Counted from the stretch's first letter, positions 17,746 through 27,316 are shown. The stretch is 64,000 bases of DNA from an uncultured Eubacterium sp. (GCA_910584065.1 CAJTZN010000002.1:37620-101619), one strand, 5' to 3'. The notes: generated from the letters alone by a model not told the origin. Numbers and translations: made by a program.

Positions 17746-19098
17746 CTATTTTACCTTAAAAATCTTTGACGTTGTTTTGTAACCGGATTTGGAAACGGTC
17801 ATTTTAATGGAAGCCTTTTTCTTTAATTTAGATTTAAGTTAGATGGTGAAAGTTCCTTTTGCATTTGTCTTTGCCTTATAGGTTTTCTTTCCAATAGATA
17901 TTTTAACGGTTGCTTTTCCCATTGTCTTGCCACTGATCTTTTTTGTTCCCTTTTTGTATTTCGTCAGTTTCAGAATGGAGATACTTTTTTTCGTTTTTGT
18001 TGAAACCGTTGAAGCGGGCTGTGTATTGCCCGTAGTAATCGGCGGATTTATGATGGAAGGCCTCTGGATCGTTGTATCCGGGGGAGTCACGTGGGAATCC
18101 TTCCTGAAATGATCACCTTCGGGCCAGTAAGTGAAATTGGCGTCGGATTTTGACTCGTCCAGAAGTTTGCGCTGGTTCCAGTAATCAACCAGTTCCTGAA
18201 AACCGATGTGGAAAGTGGCGTTGCTGCTGCAGCCGGTAAAACTATAACCTATGTAGTCTTCAATATCCGGGTTAGATAGATTTCCGGCGTAATCATAGAG
18301 TTCGTAGTTGGAGCCGAAACTAATGTAGTAATCACCATTGAGCGAACGGCAGTTATAAAATGCGTACTCCAGGGAGTCATCGGAATAGAAATCCTGAAAC
18401 CCTTTTGTCTGCAGCGTCGATAACTGCTCGCAGCCGTTAAAGATCCTATCTCCGCTGAAATAGAAATAACCTTCGTTTATGACGCTTTTCAGGCTGCTGC
18501 AATTATTAAACATGTCGGTAGAGCACTCCGAACCCGGTTCCTTGTTTGTGCTCGGGATATTGATCAGCTCAAACTTCAAGGCTGGTCAGATTTGCCGGCA
18601 GCGCTGGTAGCTTGTAAGGCCGGTGAAGGCGAATGTGGAGTCCAGCCGGGTAACTGTCTGCGGAATGTTCTCTACCGTAGTCAGATTTATATCATGATAA
18701 AACATGCGTGGCATATTTGTCATCATGCAGTCATTCGTGAAAATAACTTTCGTTATATCATCGTTATAACTAAAATAACTCGCGTATTCACTGGTGAGTT
18801 CGTCGCCTGAGCCGGAGATCGTCAGCACGCCGTTTTCCAGTGTGTAGGAGATCGTATTTCCGTTTTCGCACGGAAGGGTTCCACTGGCGGGAATCGCCGC
18901 GTCCCGACCGGTGCCGGGGAGATTGGTATCCGCATCCTCCATAAGTGTCATCGTTTTTCCGGAATATGCTTCATACAAAGCTTGTTCTTCCGCTTGTTTC
19001 TGTAGTTTTTCCTGTGTCGTCATCGCATTTCCGTCCACGGCGTTTCCGAGGCCGAGGGCAAGTACGAGCGTACAAACAGGCAGGATTCATTTTTTCAT
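17746..19098 (-). pseudogene. BspA-like leucine-rich-repeat surface protein, inactivated by three in-frame stops
   Basis: A single frame of 451 codons is interrupted three times. Codon 4 is TGA (ATG AAA AAA TGA), right before a perfect signal-peptide core (ILPVCTLVLALGLGNA). A second TGA is at 18588-18586. A TAA at 17841-17839 cuts off the last 31 residues (LKSKLKKKASIKMTVSKSGY and so on). Around the middle stop the expected LRR text (LPALPANLTSL) appears in a shifted frame over about 18586-18610, suggesting two compensating one-base indels. The body shows BspA-type LRR features (CSSLKSV, CEQLSTLQT, CRSLNGDY) and a C-terminal Big-like region. When intact it would have been a secreted, repeat-rich adhesin-like protein. 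Confidence 0.8.
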
Positions 19099-19323
19099 AG
19101 TTAGTCGCTCCCTTTCTTAGTGAAATTTTTCCTTATTATAATATACCTGAACAACAATGTATAGAAAAAACGTAATTTACTGGCGAAAATACGGCAGAGT
19201 AAATATTTTTGGAATATTTCTGGAAGCCAACGAGCATTTTTCAAAAAAGAAGTTTATATTTTCAGGAAAAGCTGTTATAATGAAAACCGATGAATTCGCT
19301 AAAAAGGCAAGGAGGCTGTGAGG

Positions 19324-19908
19324 ATGCAAAAAAAGACGACTGCGATTATTCTGGCGTCTGGTTCGCCGCGGAGAAGAGAACTTCTTAGCATGATCTGTCA
19401 TGATTTTTCGGTTGTTGTTTCCGATTGTGAGGAGATCGTTTCCAGTGCGGTACCGGAAGAGGTGACGATCGAATTATCGAGACAAAAGGCGCAGGCCGTG
19501 GCGGCAGGCAGGGCCTGTGCGGTCGTGATCGGTGCGGATACGGTTGTGAGTATTGACGGGGAGATTCTGGGGAAACCGAGGGATCGGGAAGACGCCTGCC
19601 GGATGCTCCGTCTGCTGAGCGGGAAGACGCACCAGGTCAGTACCGGGGTGACGCTCATACAGACCGGTCCGGACGCGGATGCGAAGTGGGAGAGCAGTTT
19701 TTGCGAGACGACACTTGTACATGTGGCGCCGCTCAGTGAGAGGGAAATCGTTTCGTATCTCGATACTGACGAGCCATACGACAAAGCGGGAGCTTACGGG
19801 ATCCAGGGCGTGTTCGGGAAATATATTTCCGGGATCGAGGGCGATTATAATAATGTGGTCGGCCTGCCGGTGCACCGGCTGTATGAGGAGTGGAAAAAAA
19901 TACCTTGA
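19324..19908 (+). CDS. maf: Maf-family nucleoside triphosphate pyrophosphatase
   Basis: Maf proteins hydrolyse non-canonical or pyrimidine nucleotides (dTTP, UTP and modified forms) to monophosphates and influence septum formation. The 194-residue protein has the opening ILASGSPRRRELL, the ARQKA-like segment ELSRQKAQAVA, the catalytic GADTVV, the GKPRDREDACRMLRLLSGK segment and EPYDKAGAYGIQG. The ATG at 19324 is eight bases after GGAGG; a GTG at 19318 would sit too close. The -35 element of the following tRNA promoter overlaps its stop codon. Confidence 0.95.
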   Translation: MQKKTTAIILASGSPRRRELLSMICHDFSVVVSDCEEIVSSAVPEEVTIELSRQKAQAVAAGRACAVVIGADTVVSIDGEILGKPRDREDACRMLRLLSGKTHQVSTGVTLIQTGPDADAKWESSFCETTLVHVAPLSEREIVSYLDTDEPYDKAGAYGIQGVFGKYISGIEGDYNNVVGLPVHRLYEEWKKIP

Positions 19909-19933
19909 CAAGAACATTTTGTTATTGTATAAT
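19905..19933 (+). promoter_or_regulatory. Consensus promoter of the first tRNA-Gly
   Basis: TTGACA (19905-19910) and TATAAT (19928-19933) are both perfect, with a 17-base spacer. The -35 box overlaps the maf stop codon. The transcript starts near CGGTCGCAGGGA, a leader shared with the second tRNA-Gly. Confidence 0.9.
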
Positions 19934-19974
19934 GTTATTCGGTCGCAGGGAAAAGAAGCCGGCGGCTGTCAGAT

Positions 19975-20047
19975 GCGCGAGTGGCTCAGTTGGTAGAGCA
20001 CAACCTTGCCAAGGTTGGGGCCGCGGGTTCGAGTCCCGTCTCGCGCT
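19975..20047 (+). tRNA. tRNA-Gly (anticodon GCC), copy 1
   Basis: 73 bases. The acceptor stem GCGCGAG pairs with CTCGCGC and the discriminator is T. The anticodon stem CAACC/GGTTG holds TTGCCAA with anticodon GCC. The T-arm contains GGTTCGAGTCC. CCA is not encoded. It is identical to the copy at 23006. Confidence 0.96.
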
Positions 20048-20051
20048 TTGT

Positions 20052-20079
20052 AAGGATCGTCTCAGACGGTCCTTTTTTT
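20052..20079 (+). terminator. Terminator after tRNA-Gly copy 1
   Basis: AAGGATCGTC pairs with GACGGTCCTT (one G-T pair) over a three-base loop, followed by a T-run. Confidence 0.85.
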
Positions 20080-20202
20080 ATTGTTTATAGGAAAATGATT
20101 CGCAGGAGAATGTTGCGTGTTGCGTTGATTGTTCCTTGTGGTTTCCATATTTGTCTGTTATAATTAAGAAAAAGCTGTTAAAGTTAAGGGGGGAAATGAT
20201 TA

Positions 20203-21927
20203 TTGAAAACAAAAGTTAGACGACTCAGTATCCGATGGAAAATATTGATTCCAACTACGCTGTTGATCATTGCCATGTGCGTAGCCATAGGGATCAATTC
20301 CTATACCAGTCTCAAATCGGGCATGATCCAGTTAGGGGTAGAGGAAGCGCAGATGGCGGCCGCTATCGCGGTATCTTCGGTAGATGGGGATTCCCTTTCC
20401 CATGTCGGATCCGGTTTCGAAAAAACAAAGGAATATCAGACGAACCTGACTGCCCTCCGAGAAACGCAGAAAGTGTGTGGGATCGCTTATCTATACACTT
20501 TGCATGCGGATAACAACAGCCTCTGCTACGGGATAGACACCGATAGTACCGGAAGCCAGAAGCATCCGGGAGATGCTTTTGACGATGGGTCATATGAGGA
20601 ATTTTCAAGCGTATTTGGCGGACAGGGGTATGTGCAGGATTATATCGATGAAACAGAGAATGGGGATTTGATTTCCGCCTATCTGCCTATTGCTGACAGC
20701 GCCGGAAGTATTGTTGCCGTGCTTGGCTGCGACTATGACGCATCTTATGTGGTAGAACGGATCGACGGCGCACGGAACAGAATCTTGCGGATTTCTATTA
20801 TCTGTCTTTTGCTGGCGCTGGTGATATTAAATGTGATCGTAAACCGCATTATGCGTGGACTGAATAAAGTTGACCGCAAAATTTACGATCTGGTACACAG
20901 CGAGGGGGATTTGACGCAAAAACTGGAGATTTCATCCGGCGACGAGCTGGAACTGATTTCTGAAAATATAAATATGCTGCTTGAATATATCCGGGGCATC
21001 ATGTTGAATATCTTTTCGAACTCCACACAACTTGGCGTATCTACCGGTTCTATCGCGGAGAGCCTGATCCGTGCAAAGGATGATATCTCGGATATATCGG
21101 CAACGATGGAACAGATGAGTGCCGCTATGGAGGAAACCAACACCTCCCTGTTCCAGGTGGACGAGTCCGTGGCACACATTACGCAGAGCATTAGCGGCAT
21201 TTCCCAAAAAGCGTCCTCGGAGCGGGATTCCGCGGCGGAAATCATGGAAAAAGTGCAGTCTATTTATGAGAGCGCGGAAACTGACAGGACCGAAGCGGCC
21301 CGAAAGGCCGCAGACATGTCAGAACAGATGAATGAGCGGATACAGCGCTCCAGGGCAGTAGAACAGATTGATACGCTGACAGCGGAAATTATCAACATTA
21401 CCGATCAGACCAGCCTGCTTGCACTGAACGCGAGCATTGAGGCGGCAAGAGCGGGGGAAGCCGGAAAAGGATTTGCCGTTGTGGCGAGTGAGATCGGGGC
21501 GCTCGCGGACGATTCAGCCCGGGCTGCCGAGGGCATCCAGCGGGTCAGTCAGGAAGTTATCCATGCCGTAAACGAACTGGCAGGTGAATCAGAGCGTATG
21601 ATTGAATTTATGAATGAAACGGCAATGGCAGGTTATGAAAGGCTTTTGGACAACAGCCGGGACTTCAAGAACGATGTAAACCATCTGGGTGAAACGATGA
21701 AGGATTTTGCTGACGAGAGCATGCGCCTGAATGATAATATCGATAGTATAAAGGAAGCCGTGGATGCCGTCAGCATTGCCGTGGAAGAAAGCACCAAAGG
21801 CGTCGTCAGCGTGACGGAAATGACTGCCGATATGAATACGGGTATGGAAAGTATCAAAGGCGAAGCTGAGGGAAACAGGGAAATCGCCGGACAGTTGGAA
21901 GCAGAAGTCGGAAAATTCAAAATGTAA
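20203..21927 (+). CDS. Methyl-accepting chemotaxis protein
   Basis: 574 residues: a first membrane helix (about 14-33, ILIPTTLLIIAMCVAIGI), an extracellular sensor region of about 155 residues with a Cache-like look (VCGIAYLYTLHADNNSLCYG and then SAYLPI), a second helix (about 193-213), a HAMP linker, and a long coiled-coil signalling domain with the conserved hairpin tip (QTSLLALNASIEAARAGEAG) that binds CheA and CheW. The start is a TTG, with a G-rich ribosome site (AAGGGGGGAAA) about seven bases upstream; no in-frame ATG is available before the first helix. It is directly followed by a flagellin C-terminal relic, and no other chemotaxis or flagellar gene is in the window. Confidence 0.93.
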   Translation: MKTKVRRLSIRWKILIPTTLLIIAMCVAIGINSYTSLKSGMIQLGVEEAQMAAAIAVSSVDGDSLSHVGSGFEKTKEYQTNLTALRETQKVCGIAYLYTLHADNNSLCYGIDTDSTGSQKHPGDAFDDGSYEEFSSVFGGQGYVQDYIDETENGDLISAYLPIADSAGSIVAVLGCDYDASYVVERIDGARNRILRISIICLLLALVILNVIVNRIMRGLNKVDRKIYDLVHSEGDLTQKLEISSGDELELISENINMLLEYIRGIMLNIFSNSTQLGVSTGSIAESLIRAKDDISDISATMEQMSAAMEETNTSLFQVDESVAHITQSISGISQKASSERDSAAEIMEKVQSIYESAETDRTEAARKAADMSEQMNERIQRSRAVEQIDTLTAEIINITDQTSLLALNASIEAARAGEAGKGFAVVASEIGALADDSARAAEGIQRVSQEVIHAVNELAGESERMIEFMNETAMAGYERLLDNSRDFKNDVNHLGETMKDFADESMRLNDNIDSIKEAVDAVSIAVEESTKGVVSVTEMTADMNTGMESIKGEAEGNREIAGQLEAEVGKFKM

Positions 21928-21932
21928 TTATA

Positions 21933-22046
21933 ATGCTTTGGATTATGCAGGCCGGGGGTTCGGTGCTTACACAGGCGGACAGGGGCCAGGATAAAGTATT
22001 ACAGCTGCTGGGGGAAAATATGTTTGGCGGGGATGACAGGGTATAA
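21933..22046 (+). pseudogene. Flagellin C-terminal relic
   Basis: Six bases after the chemotaxis gene, the frame starting at ATG 21933 reads IMQAGGSVLTQADRG, then VLQLLG, and ends at TAA 22044. This is the flagellin C-terminal D0 pattern (IL-QAG-S-LAQAN----VLQLL). Only 37 codons remain and no N-terminal half is nearby. It is a different remnant from the one at 5542, because the wording differs. It could be a gene fragment left by deletion or recombination. Confidence 0.6.
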
Positions 22047-22047
22047 C

Positions 22048-22869
22048 ATGGATAAAACGTTAAAAAAATCATATGTTCAGCTCCCTAAAAAAGAGTTGGA
22101 GATCTGGGACCAGATCAAAGCCAGAGAACGTAATAGTGGCTTGGATCTGCAGATCGAAGAGTTTCTGAAAACCAGTGATGAAAACGGGGCGGAAGTATAC
22201 GGGGAAGAACATATCGAGCCACGTATATTTGAATTAGATAATGCGCCGCCAGAAGATGGTGCGGAAGCAGAGCAGGCTGAGCTTCCGGATGTTATAGGAG
22301 AAGTTTTCGGTAAAGCGCCTGTAAAAGAGGAGCATATACAGGATACAAAATTTTACAAACAGATGACGGTTCAGGATCGGAGAACGTTGATGAGAGCGTT
22401 CCAGGGGAATGCCGTAAGCCAATGTAAAATGGGGGAGTACTATTCGGATAAAGCTACGGATCATCTTGATCTCAATGAGGCAGCCAAGTGGTATTCCGTA
22501 TCCGCAAGGAATGGATACGTAAAGGCTTCTTTCGCACTTGCAAAACTGTACGACCAGAACTCACATGAAATAAAAGGGGGAAAGGAAAAATCCTTAAAAA
22601 TATACAGCGACATGGCGAATCAGGGTTTTCCTACGGCCCAGTGTATCCTTGGTATGAAATACTGGTACGGCGACGGTGTGGAAGAGGATGTCCAGAGTGC
22701 GATAAAATGGCTGAAAAAAGCTGCCATGCAGAAGCATGGCAGCGCTATAAAATGCCTGGCAGATTTATATCTTTCAATAAATGATATAAAAAATGCAAGA
22801 AAATGGTATGGGATCGGTGCAGATGCCGGTGATCTGTACTGTAAAGATAAAGTGCGGCGGTTCCGTTGA
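22048..22869 (+). CDS. Sel1-like repeat protein
   Basis: 273 residues and no signal peptide. The first 110 residues are charged and low in order (KKELEIWDQI, EEHIEPRIFELD). Residues 115-270 contain four to five Sel1/TPR-like helical pairs, with typical alternation such as AAKWYSVSARNGYVKAS, GFPTAQCILGMKYWYGDGV and AIKWLKKAAMQKHGSA. Sel1 repeats mediate protein-protein contacts; the partner is unknown. The ATG at 22048 is chosen: ACAGGG lies six bases upstream and the flagellin relic stops two bases before. An upstream TTG would read the same frame from 22024. It lies between the chemotaxis gene and the second tRNA-Gly. Confidence 0.75.
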   Translation: MDKTLKKSYVQLPKKELEIWDQIKARERNSGLDLQIEEFLKTSDENGAEVYGEEHIEPRIFELDNAPPEDGAEAEQAELPDVIGEVFGKAPVKEEHIQDTKFYKQMTVQDRRTLMRAFQGNAVSQCKMGEYYSDKATDHLDLNEAAKWYSVSARNGYVKASFALAKLYDQNSHEIKGGKEKSLKIYSDMANQGFPTAQCILGMKYWYGDGVEEDVQSAIKWLKKAAMQKHGSAIKCLADLYLSINDIKNARKWYGIGADAGDLYCKDKVRRFR

Positions 22870-22919
22870 TGTTCTTGAGAAATATAAGCTCAAATGTTTT
22901 TGGAGAATAAAAAAAGTTC

Positions 22920-22948
22920 TTGACATGTGACGCCGGCTATTGTATAAT
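22920..22948 (+). promoter_or_regulatory. Consensus promoter of the second tRNA-Gly
   Basis: TTGACA (22920-22925) and TATAAT (22943-22948) are perfect, with 17-base spacing; the sequence CTATTGTATAAT parallels the promoter at 19905. Confidence 0.9.
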
Positions 22949-23005
22949 ATAAAACGGTCGCAGGGAGACAATCCTGTAGAGGGAGTCCCGGCATGGCCGT
23001 TTTAT

Positions 23006-23078
23006 GCGCGAGTGGCTCAGTTGGTAGAGCACAACCTTGCCAAGGTTGGGGCCGCGGGTTCGAGTCCCGTCTCGCGCT
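23006..23078 (+). tRNA. tRNA-Gly (anticodon GCC), copy 2
   Basis: All 73 bases are identical to the copy at 19975, including the GCC anticodon and the T discriminator. It runs directly into a T-run. Confidence 0.96.
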
Positions 23079-23121
23079 TTTTTTATTTGTATATCCGGGA
23101 GCGGATGGAGGGGACGGTTCT

Positions 23122-23157
23122 CCGGTCAGGAAAAGGCTGTGTGACCGGCCTTTTTTT
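23122..23157 (+). terminator. Terminator after tRNA-Gly copy 2
   Basis: CCGGTCA at 23122-23128 pairs with TGACCGG at 23142-23148, followed by CC and seven T. Confidence 0.75.
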
Positions 23158-23221
23158 ATTTGTCCGGGAGGATGGCGGGAAGGAGAGAGCATATTGTCTG
23201 TGAAAACTTCTGTGAGAAATC

Positions 23222-23370
23222 TTGACAACATTATTTTACTTCATTATAATATGAAATAGAGATTTTTGCCTACCAAAGGTTACATTTTTGACACATTCTG
23301 GTAGTAACATTATTTTAAGGGAAAGTCGATATATATACATAAGGTATTTATCAGAAAGGGCTGCATATTT
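23222..23370 (+). promoter_or_regulatory. Tandem promoters and structured leader of the Big_2 surface-protein gene
   Basis: P1 is TTGACA (23222-23227)-17-TATAAT (23245-23250), both perfect. P2 is TTGACA (23288-23293)-17-TATTTT (23311-23316). Between them CTACCA (23270-23275) can pair with TGGTAG (23299-23304), and GTTA (23279-23282) with TAAC (23305-23308), so the long leader from P1 can fold while P2 would skip most of the fold. No known riboswitch class was recognised. Confidence 0.7.
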
Positions 23371-26300
23371 ATGAAGATGATGGAAAAGCAAAGAGAAAAA
23401 ATTAAATTCAGATATTTGGCACTTCTTTTTGCCATCGTGGTTGGTGTGGTGTTTGGGTATCTGGGGGATCAGACTGAGGCGGCAGAGGATCTGTACATTA
23501 CGTGTGATGGGTATGAACTGAGTCCGACGACGCCGTATCAGATGAAAAATAAATCGGTAACACTCATTTTGGGATCGCAGGATTCCCCGATCTACGCGGA
23601 CAGTGATAAATATGAAGTAGTCTGGTCGATCGAGAGTGGTAATGATATCGCCAAAATCGAAAAATCTGCGACAAGCCAGATTTATGGTAATGTGACAGCG
23701 ACAGCACCCGGTGAGGTGACGGTACTCGCGACGGTTTTTAATAAGATCGGGGATGAGATCGGTACGACAGTAGGTAGTGTTACCTGCCGGATCCAGGTGG
23801 TTTTCGGTATTGATACATCGACAAATGATAATGTTTTTAAGTATCCTTACGACGATTCTACGGACAAGGCGATGTTTTTCCATACGGACAGCAAACCGCA
23901 GCAGCTGACATTGAACTATGGAGATTCGAAAAACGCACAGTGGACGTCGGCAAATAGCGAAGTGGCTGATATTTCCGAGACGGGTCTTGTGACGCCGAAG
24001 GGAGCTGGTACGACGAAGATCACGGCGACCTACACGCCGCCGGATAGTCCGCAGACATCTTACACGGCGGTGATCGATGTCTACGTGTATCCGAGTATCA
24101 ATAATGAAAACGCTAATTTCCAGCAGAACGCGAAATTTGGATTGGATACCGGGGAAACTATTTATACGGATACCAATTTTGAAAATGGCTATGAGGCCAT
24201 GCAGCGGAAGATGGCCTGGGTAATTAAAAAGGACGATGGAAATGGCGGCGAGTATACGGTGGCTGACTCGTTGGGGATGACCTCCGAGCTGATCAGCATA
24301 AATTCTGTTTCCAGCCGTGACAACCGGCTTGTGGTCGATGCCAAAGCCGGAAAGTATTATGTGTATTTCTATCCGAAAGATGCATATGAGAGTGAGGCAA
24401 AACATATCAGTGACGAGGTGTTCGCACCGACCGTGCTGACACTCTCGGTTTACGCAAACTTCAATGACTACAAAGATACGATCGCCATTGGGGATACGCA
24501 CTCGATCTCGGAGGACTTCAACCTGACGGAAGAGGAATTTGTCGAGTACTTTAACGTGACGCTGACATCGAACGCCGGAGCAGCGGCCAATTACGCGACG
24601 GAGAGCAGGGGCGTTATTACGGCGATCAGTAAAAACGAGGGTGTCACGACAGTCGTGACGGCCAATGTTATTGTCAAGGATGCCTATAAGCATATCATCG
24701 CGGAACTTCTGAATCCGAACAAGGAAGGAGCCGATGAACTGCAGTCGAGGACGAAATTTGACGTAGAGATTACGATTGCCGATAAATTTGAGCTTGACCG
24801 GACATACCTGACGATGGCGTCCGGGCAGGAGATTACGTTAAACGCGTATTTTAACCATGAAAATATCGCGGGTACGAATATCCAGTGGGAGACGAGTGAT
24901 AAAGAATATGTGGAGGTAGACAATACCGGTAAAGTGACGGCGAAAAAAGTGACCAGTCAGGACGTCGTCATACGCGCGCTGTACTGGGTCGGCGGAACGC
25001 TGAAAGAGGCGACATGCGAAGTGAAAGTTGTCGCCACGGCGGATAACCTCGTGATTTCCCAGACGGAGGCGGCGATGAACGTGGGGGACAGCGTGGTACT
25101 GGATGTCACGTGTAATCCGGATGTGTCGTATCCGGGATACGACTGGTACGTATCCGACCCGAACTGTCTGTCCATTTCGCTCACATCGGATACGAAGACG
25201 GCTACGATCACGGCACTCGCTGTTCCGGCAGATGGAAAGACTGTCACCGTTACCGTGACGAATCCGACGAATAAGAAATCGCAGGTATGTAATGTGACGA
25301 TCAATGCGCCGTATGAGTCGCTACAGCTGACAGAGGACAGCGTGACGATGAAGTCCGGTGCCACACATCAGCTCAGGTACACGTATAAACCGGACAATGT
25401 AACGCAGAAAAAATTGGTTTGGAAGTCACTCGACACGAGTATCGTGACGGTGGATGAATATGGTACGCTGACGGCAGCTGCGCCGGGTATGACATATATC
25501 ATGGTATCTCCGGAGTACAATCCGAATGGAGTGTACGCCCAGTGCGGTGTGATCGTGCTGGCGGGCTGCGACCAGATGGAATTGTCCGAGACGCAGGTGA
25601 CGATGAACACCGATGAGCAGAGGATCATAAAAGTGACGTTGACGCCGAAAGGATGTACTACGACGCTGGACTGGAATGTGAGCGATGATTCCGTTGCTAC
25701 GGTTAATTATGATGAAGAGACGAATCAGGCGACGATCGTCGGTAAAAAAGCAGGGCAGACGATCGTGTTTGTCAAGTCGGATGACGGCCCGGCCGCGCAG
25801 ATTGATGTCACCGTCCTTCAACCTTGTTTGGAACTTTCTTTCTCGCCGAATACATATGAACTGAAAGCGGGGGAGACCTATACGCCGAATCTGGTGAAGA
25901 CGCCGGAGGATACGACGGATGAGATTACATGGTCATCGTACAACACGTCGGTTGCCACGGTCGATGACCAGGGCGTGATCACCGGTGTTAAGACCGGACT
26001 GACATTTATCCAGGCGACCTCGTCATCGGGGCGGGTAGCGGTAATACAGATTTCGGTGAAAGAGGGATTGACGGGCGTGACGCTGACGCCGGATAAGGCG
26101 GAGATCGAGGTGGATCAGACGCTGAACCTGACGCCGAATTTCACTCCCGCGGAAGCTTATGATAAATCAATGAACTGGACGGTATCCGACGGGACAGTAG
26201 CAAAAATCGAGCCGGATGGTGAATCAAACGTTAAGGTAACGGGTCTAAAAGGCGGCGTCGTATTGGTAAAAGGCGAGGCGAAAGACGGCGGATTTGTCGT

Positions 26301-27294
26301 AAGCTGTCTGGTAACCGTGCATGAGAAAGCGACATCCGTTACAGTGGATCCGACATCCCGGTTCTTGCAGAAGGGTAAATCCTTTACGATCAAGGCGACC
26401 GTCACTTCGGAGACGGCTACCGATAAGACCGTTAACTGGTCAACTTCGAAAAAATCGGTGGCGACGGTTAATTCACGCGGTGTCGTGAAGGGAAAGAAAA
26501 TCGGAACGGCGTACATTACAGCGACAGCCAAAGACGGTTCTGGCGCTTCGGCGACCTGTACAGTCCGGGTTATCCGCAGAGTGACGAAAGTGAAATTGAA
26601 TAAATATACAGCGAAATTACTCGTGAGCAAGACGATGAAACTAAAAGCGACCGTTCTTCCGAAAAACGCGACGGTAAAAGGAGTGGATTGGAGTTCCAGC
26701 GACAATTCCATCGCGACGGTGGACGCTTCGGGCAGGGTTTACGGCATGGCTCCGGGACTCGTGAAAATCCGCGCGAAGGCGAAGGATGGCTCCGGGAAAT
26801 CAGCGGTTTGTCTTGTGACAGTATCCGATCCAGTTCCGGCAACCGGCGTCGATGTCACGAATAATGATATCATCGTGGCAAAGGGAAGGCAGATTCAGTC
26901 AGGAATCCAGATCGCGCCGACAAACTCGACCGATAAGATCAAGTTTTACTCAGATGACAGACGTGTGGCGAGGATCAATTCCCGTGGTAAGATTTATGCC
27001 AGAAAGGTTGGGCAGGCGACCGTTTACGGTGAAACATCCAATGGACAGAGAGGGTATGCGGATGTCCTTGTTGTGACGATGAACCGCAAGAAGTTGAAAT
27101 TCCGCATGTACGACACGGAGACACTTCGTGTAGACGAGATCAGTAAGGGAGTGACATGGTACTCAAAGAATCCGCTCGTGGCGTCGGTGGACCAGAGCGG
27201 TAAAGTGACCGGTCGGCGCAGGGGTACGACGACGATCTACGCGAAAGTGCGTGGACTGCGTCTCTCGTGTAAGGTAAGGGTAAAAGGGCTGTAA
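23371..27294 (+). CDS. Secreted protein of about twelve Big_2-type Ig-like repeats
   Basis: 1307 residues. A signal peptide (YLALLFAIVVGVVFGYLG, likely cleavage after TEAAE) is followed by roughly twelve bacterial Ig-like (Big_2) domains of about 80 residues. The recurring core is W-S/T-S-----VATVD--G-VTG---G---I-A, for example ITWSSYNTSVATVDDQGVIT and VDWSSSDNSIATVDASGRVY. The N-terminal third (residues 230-470) is more divergent. No LPXTG, SLH, choline-binding or other anchor is seen, so it may be held non-covalently or released. The Thr and Lys rich composition is typical of clostridial surface filaments. Two promoters precede it, and it lies only 22 bases before recN. Confidence 0.88.
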   Translation: MKMMEKQREKIKFRYLALLFAIVVGVVFGYLGDQTEAAEDLYITCDGYELSPTTPYQMKNKSVTLILGSQDSPIYADSDKYEVVWSIESGNDIAKIEKSATSQIYGNVTATAPGEVTVLATVFNKIGDEIGTTVGSVTCRIQVVFGIDTSTNDNVFKYPYDDSTDKAMFFHTDSKPQQLTLNYGDSKNAQWTSANSEVADISETGLVTPKGAGTTKITATYTPPDSPQTSYTAVIDVYVYPSINNENANFQQNAKFGLDTGETIYTDTNFENGYEAMQRKMAWVIKKDDGNGGEYTVADSLGMTSELISINSVSSRDNRLVVDAKAGKYYVYFYPKDAYESEAKHISDEVFAPTVLTLSVYANFNDYKDTIAIGDTHSISEDFNLTEEEFVEYFNVTLTSNAGAAANYATESRGVITAISKNEGVTTVVTANVIVKDAYKHIIAELLNPNKEGADELQSRTKFDVEITIADKFELDRTYLTMASGQEITLNAYFNHENIAGTNIQWETSDKEYVEVDNTGKVTAKKVTSQDVVIRALYWVGGTLKEATCEVKVVATADNLVISQTEAAMNVGDSVVLDVTCNPDVSYPGYDWYVSDPNCLSISLTSDTKTATITALAVPADGKTVTVTVTNPTNKKSQVCNVTINAPYESLQLTEDSVTMKSGATHQLRYTYKPDNVTQKKLVWKSLDTSIVTVDEYGTLTAAAPGMTYIMVSPEYNPNGVYAQCGVIVLAGCDQMELSETQVTMNTDEQRIIKVTLTPKGCTTTLDWNVSDDSVATVNYDEETNQATIVGKKAGQTIVFVKSDDGPAAQIDVTVLQPCLELSFSPNTYELKAGETYTPNLVKTPEDTTDEITWSSYNTSVATVDDQGVITGVKTGLTFIQATSSSGRVAVIQISVKEGLTGVTLTPDKAEIEVDQTLNLTPNFTPAEAYDKSMNWTVSDGTVAKIEPDGESNVKVTGLKGGVVLVKGEAKDGGFVVSCLVTVHEKATSVTVDPTSRFLQKGKSFTIKATVTSETATDKTVNWSTSKKSVATVNSRGVVKGKKIGTAYITATAKDGSGASATCTVRVIRRVTKVKLNKYTAKLLVSKTMKLKATVLPKNATVKGVDWSSSDNSIATVDASGRVYGMAPGLVKIRAKAKDGSGKSAVCLVTVSDPVPATGVDVTNNDIIVAKGRQIQSGIQIAPTNSTDKIKFYSDDRRVARINSRGKIYARKVGQATVYGETSNGQRGYADVLVVTMNRKKLKFRMYDTETLRVDEISKGVTWYSKNPLVASVDQSGKVTGRRRGTTTIYAKVRGLRLSCKVRVKGL

Positions 27295-27316
27295 AAATAG
27301 GGAGGAATAATATACT

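Noticed and set aside
17746..19098. TGA read as an amino acid in the BspA-like gene
   Set aside because: All other genes use TGA as a stop (for example fabV neighbours, hisS, aspS), the third lesion is a TAA, and no SECIS-like signal was seen.
23236..24693. 485-codon minus-strand frame opposite the 5' part of the Big_2 gene
   Set aside because: It covers the promoters and signal peptide of the plus-strand gene and encodes Arg/Ile-rich text with no family resemblance.
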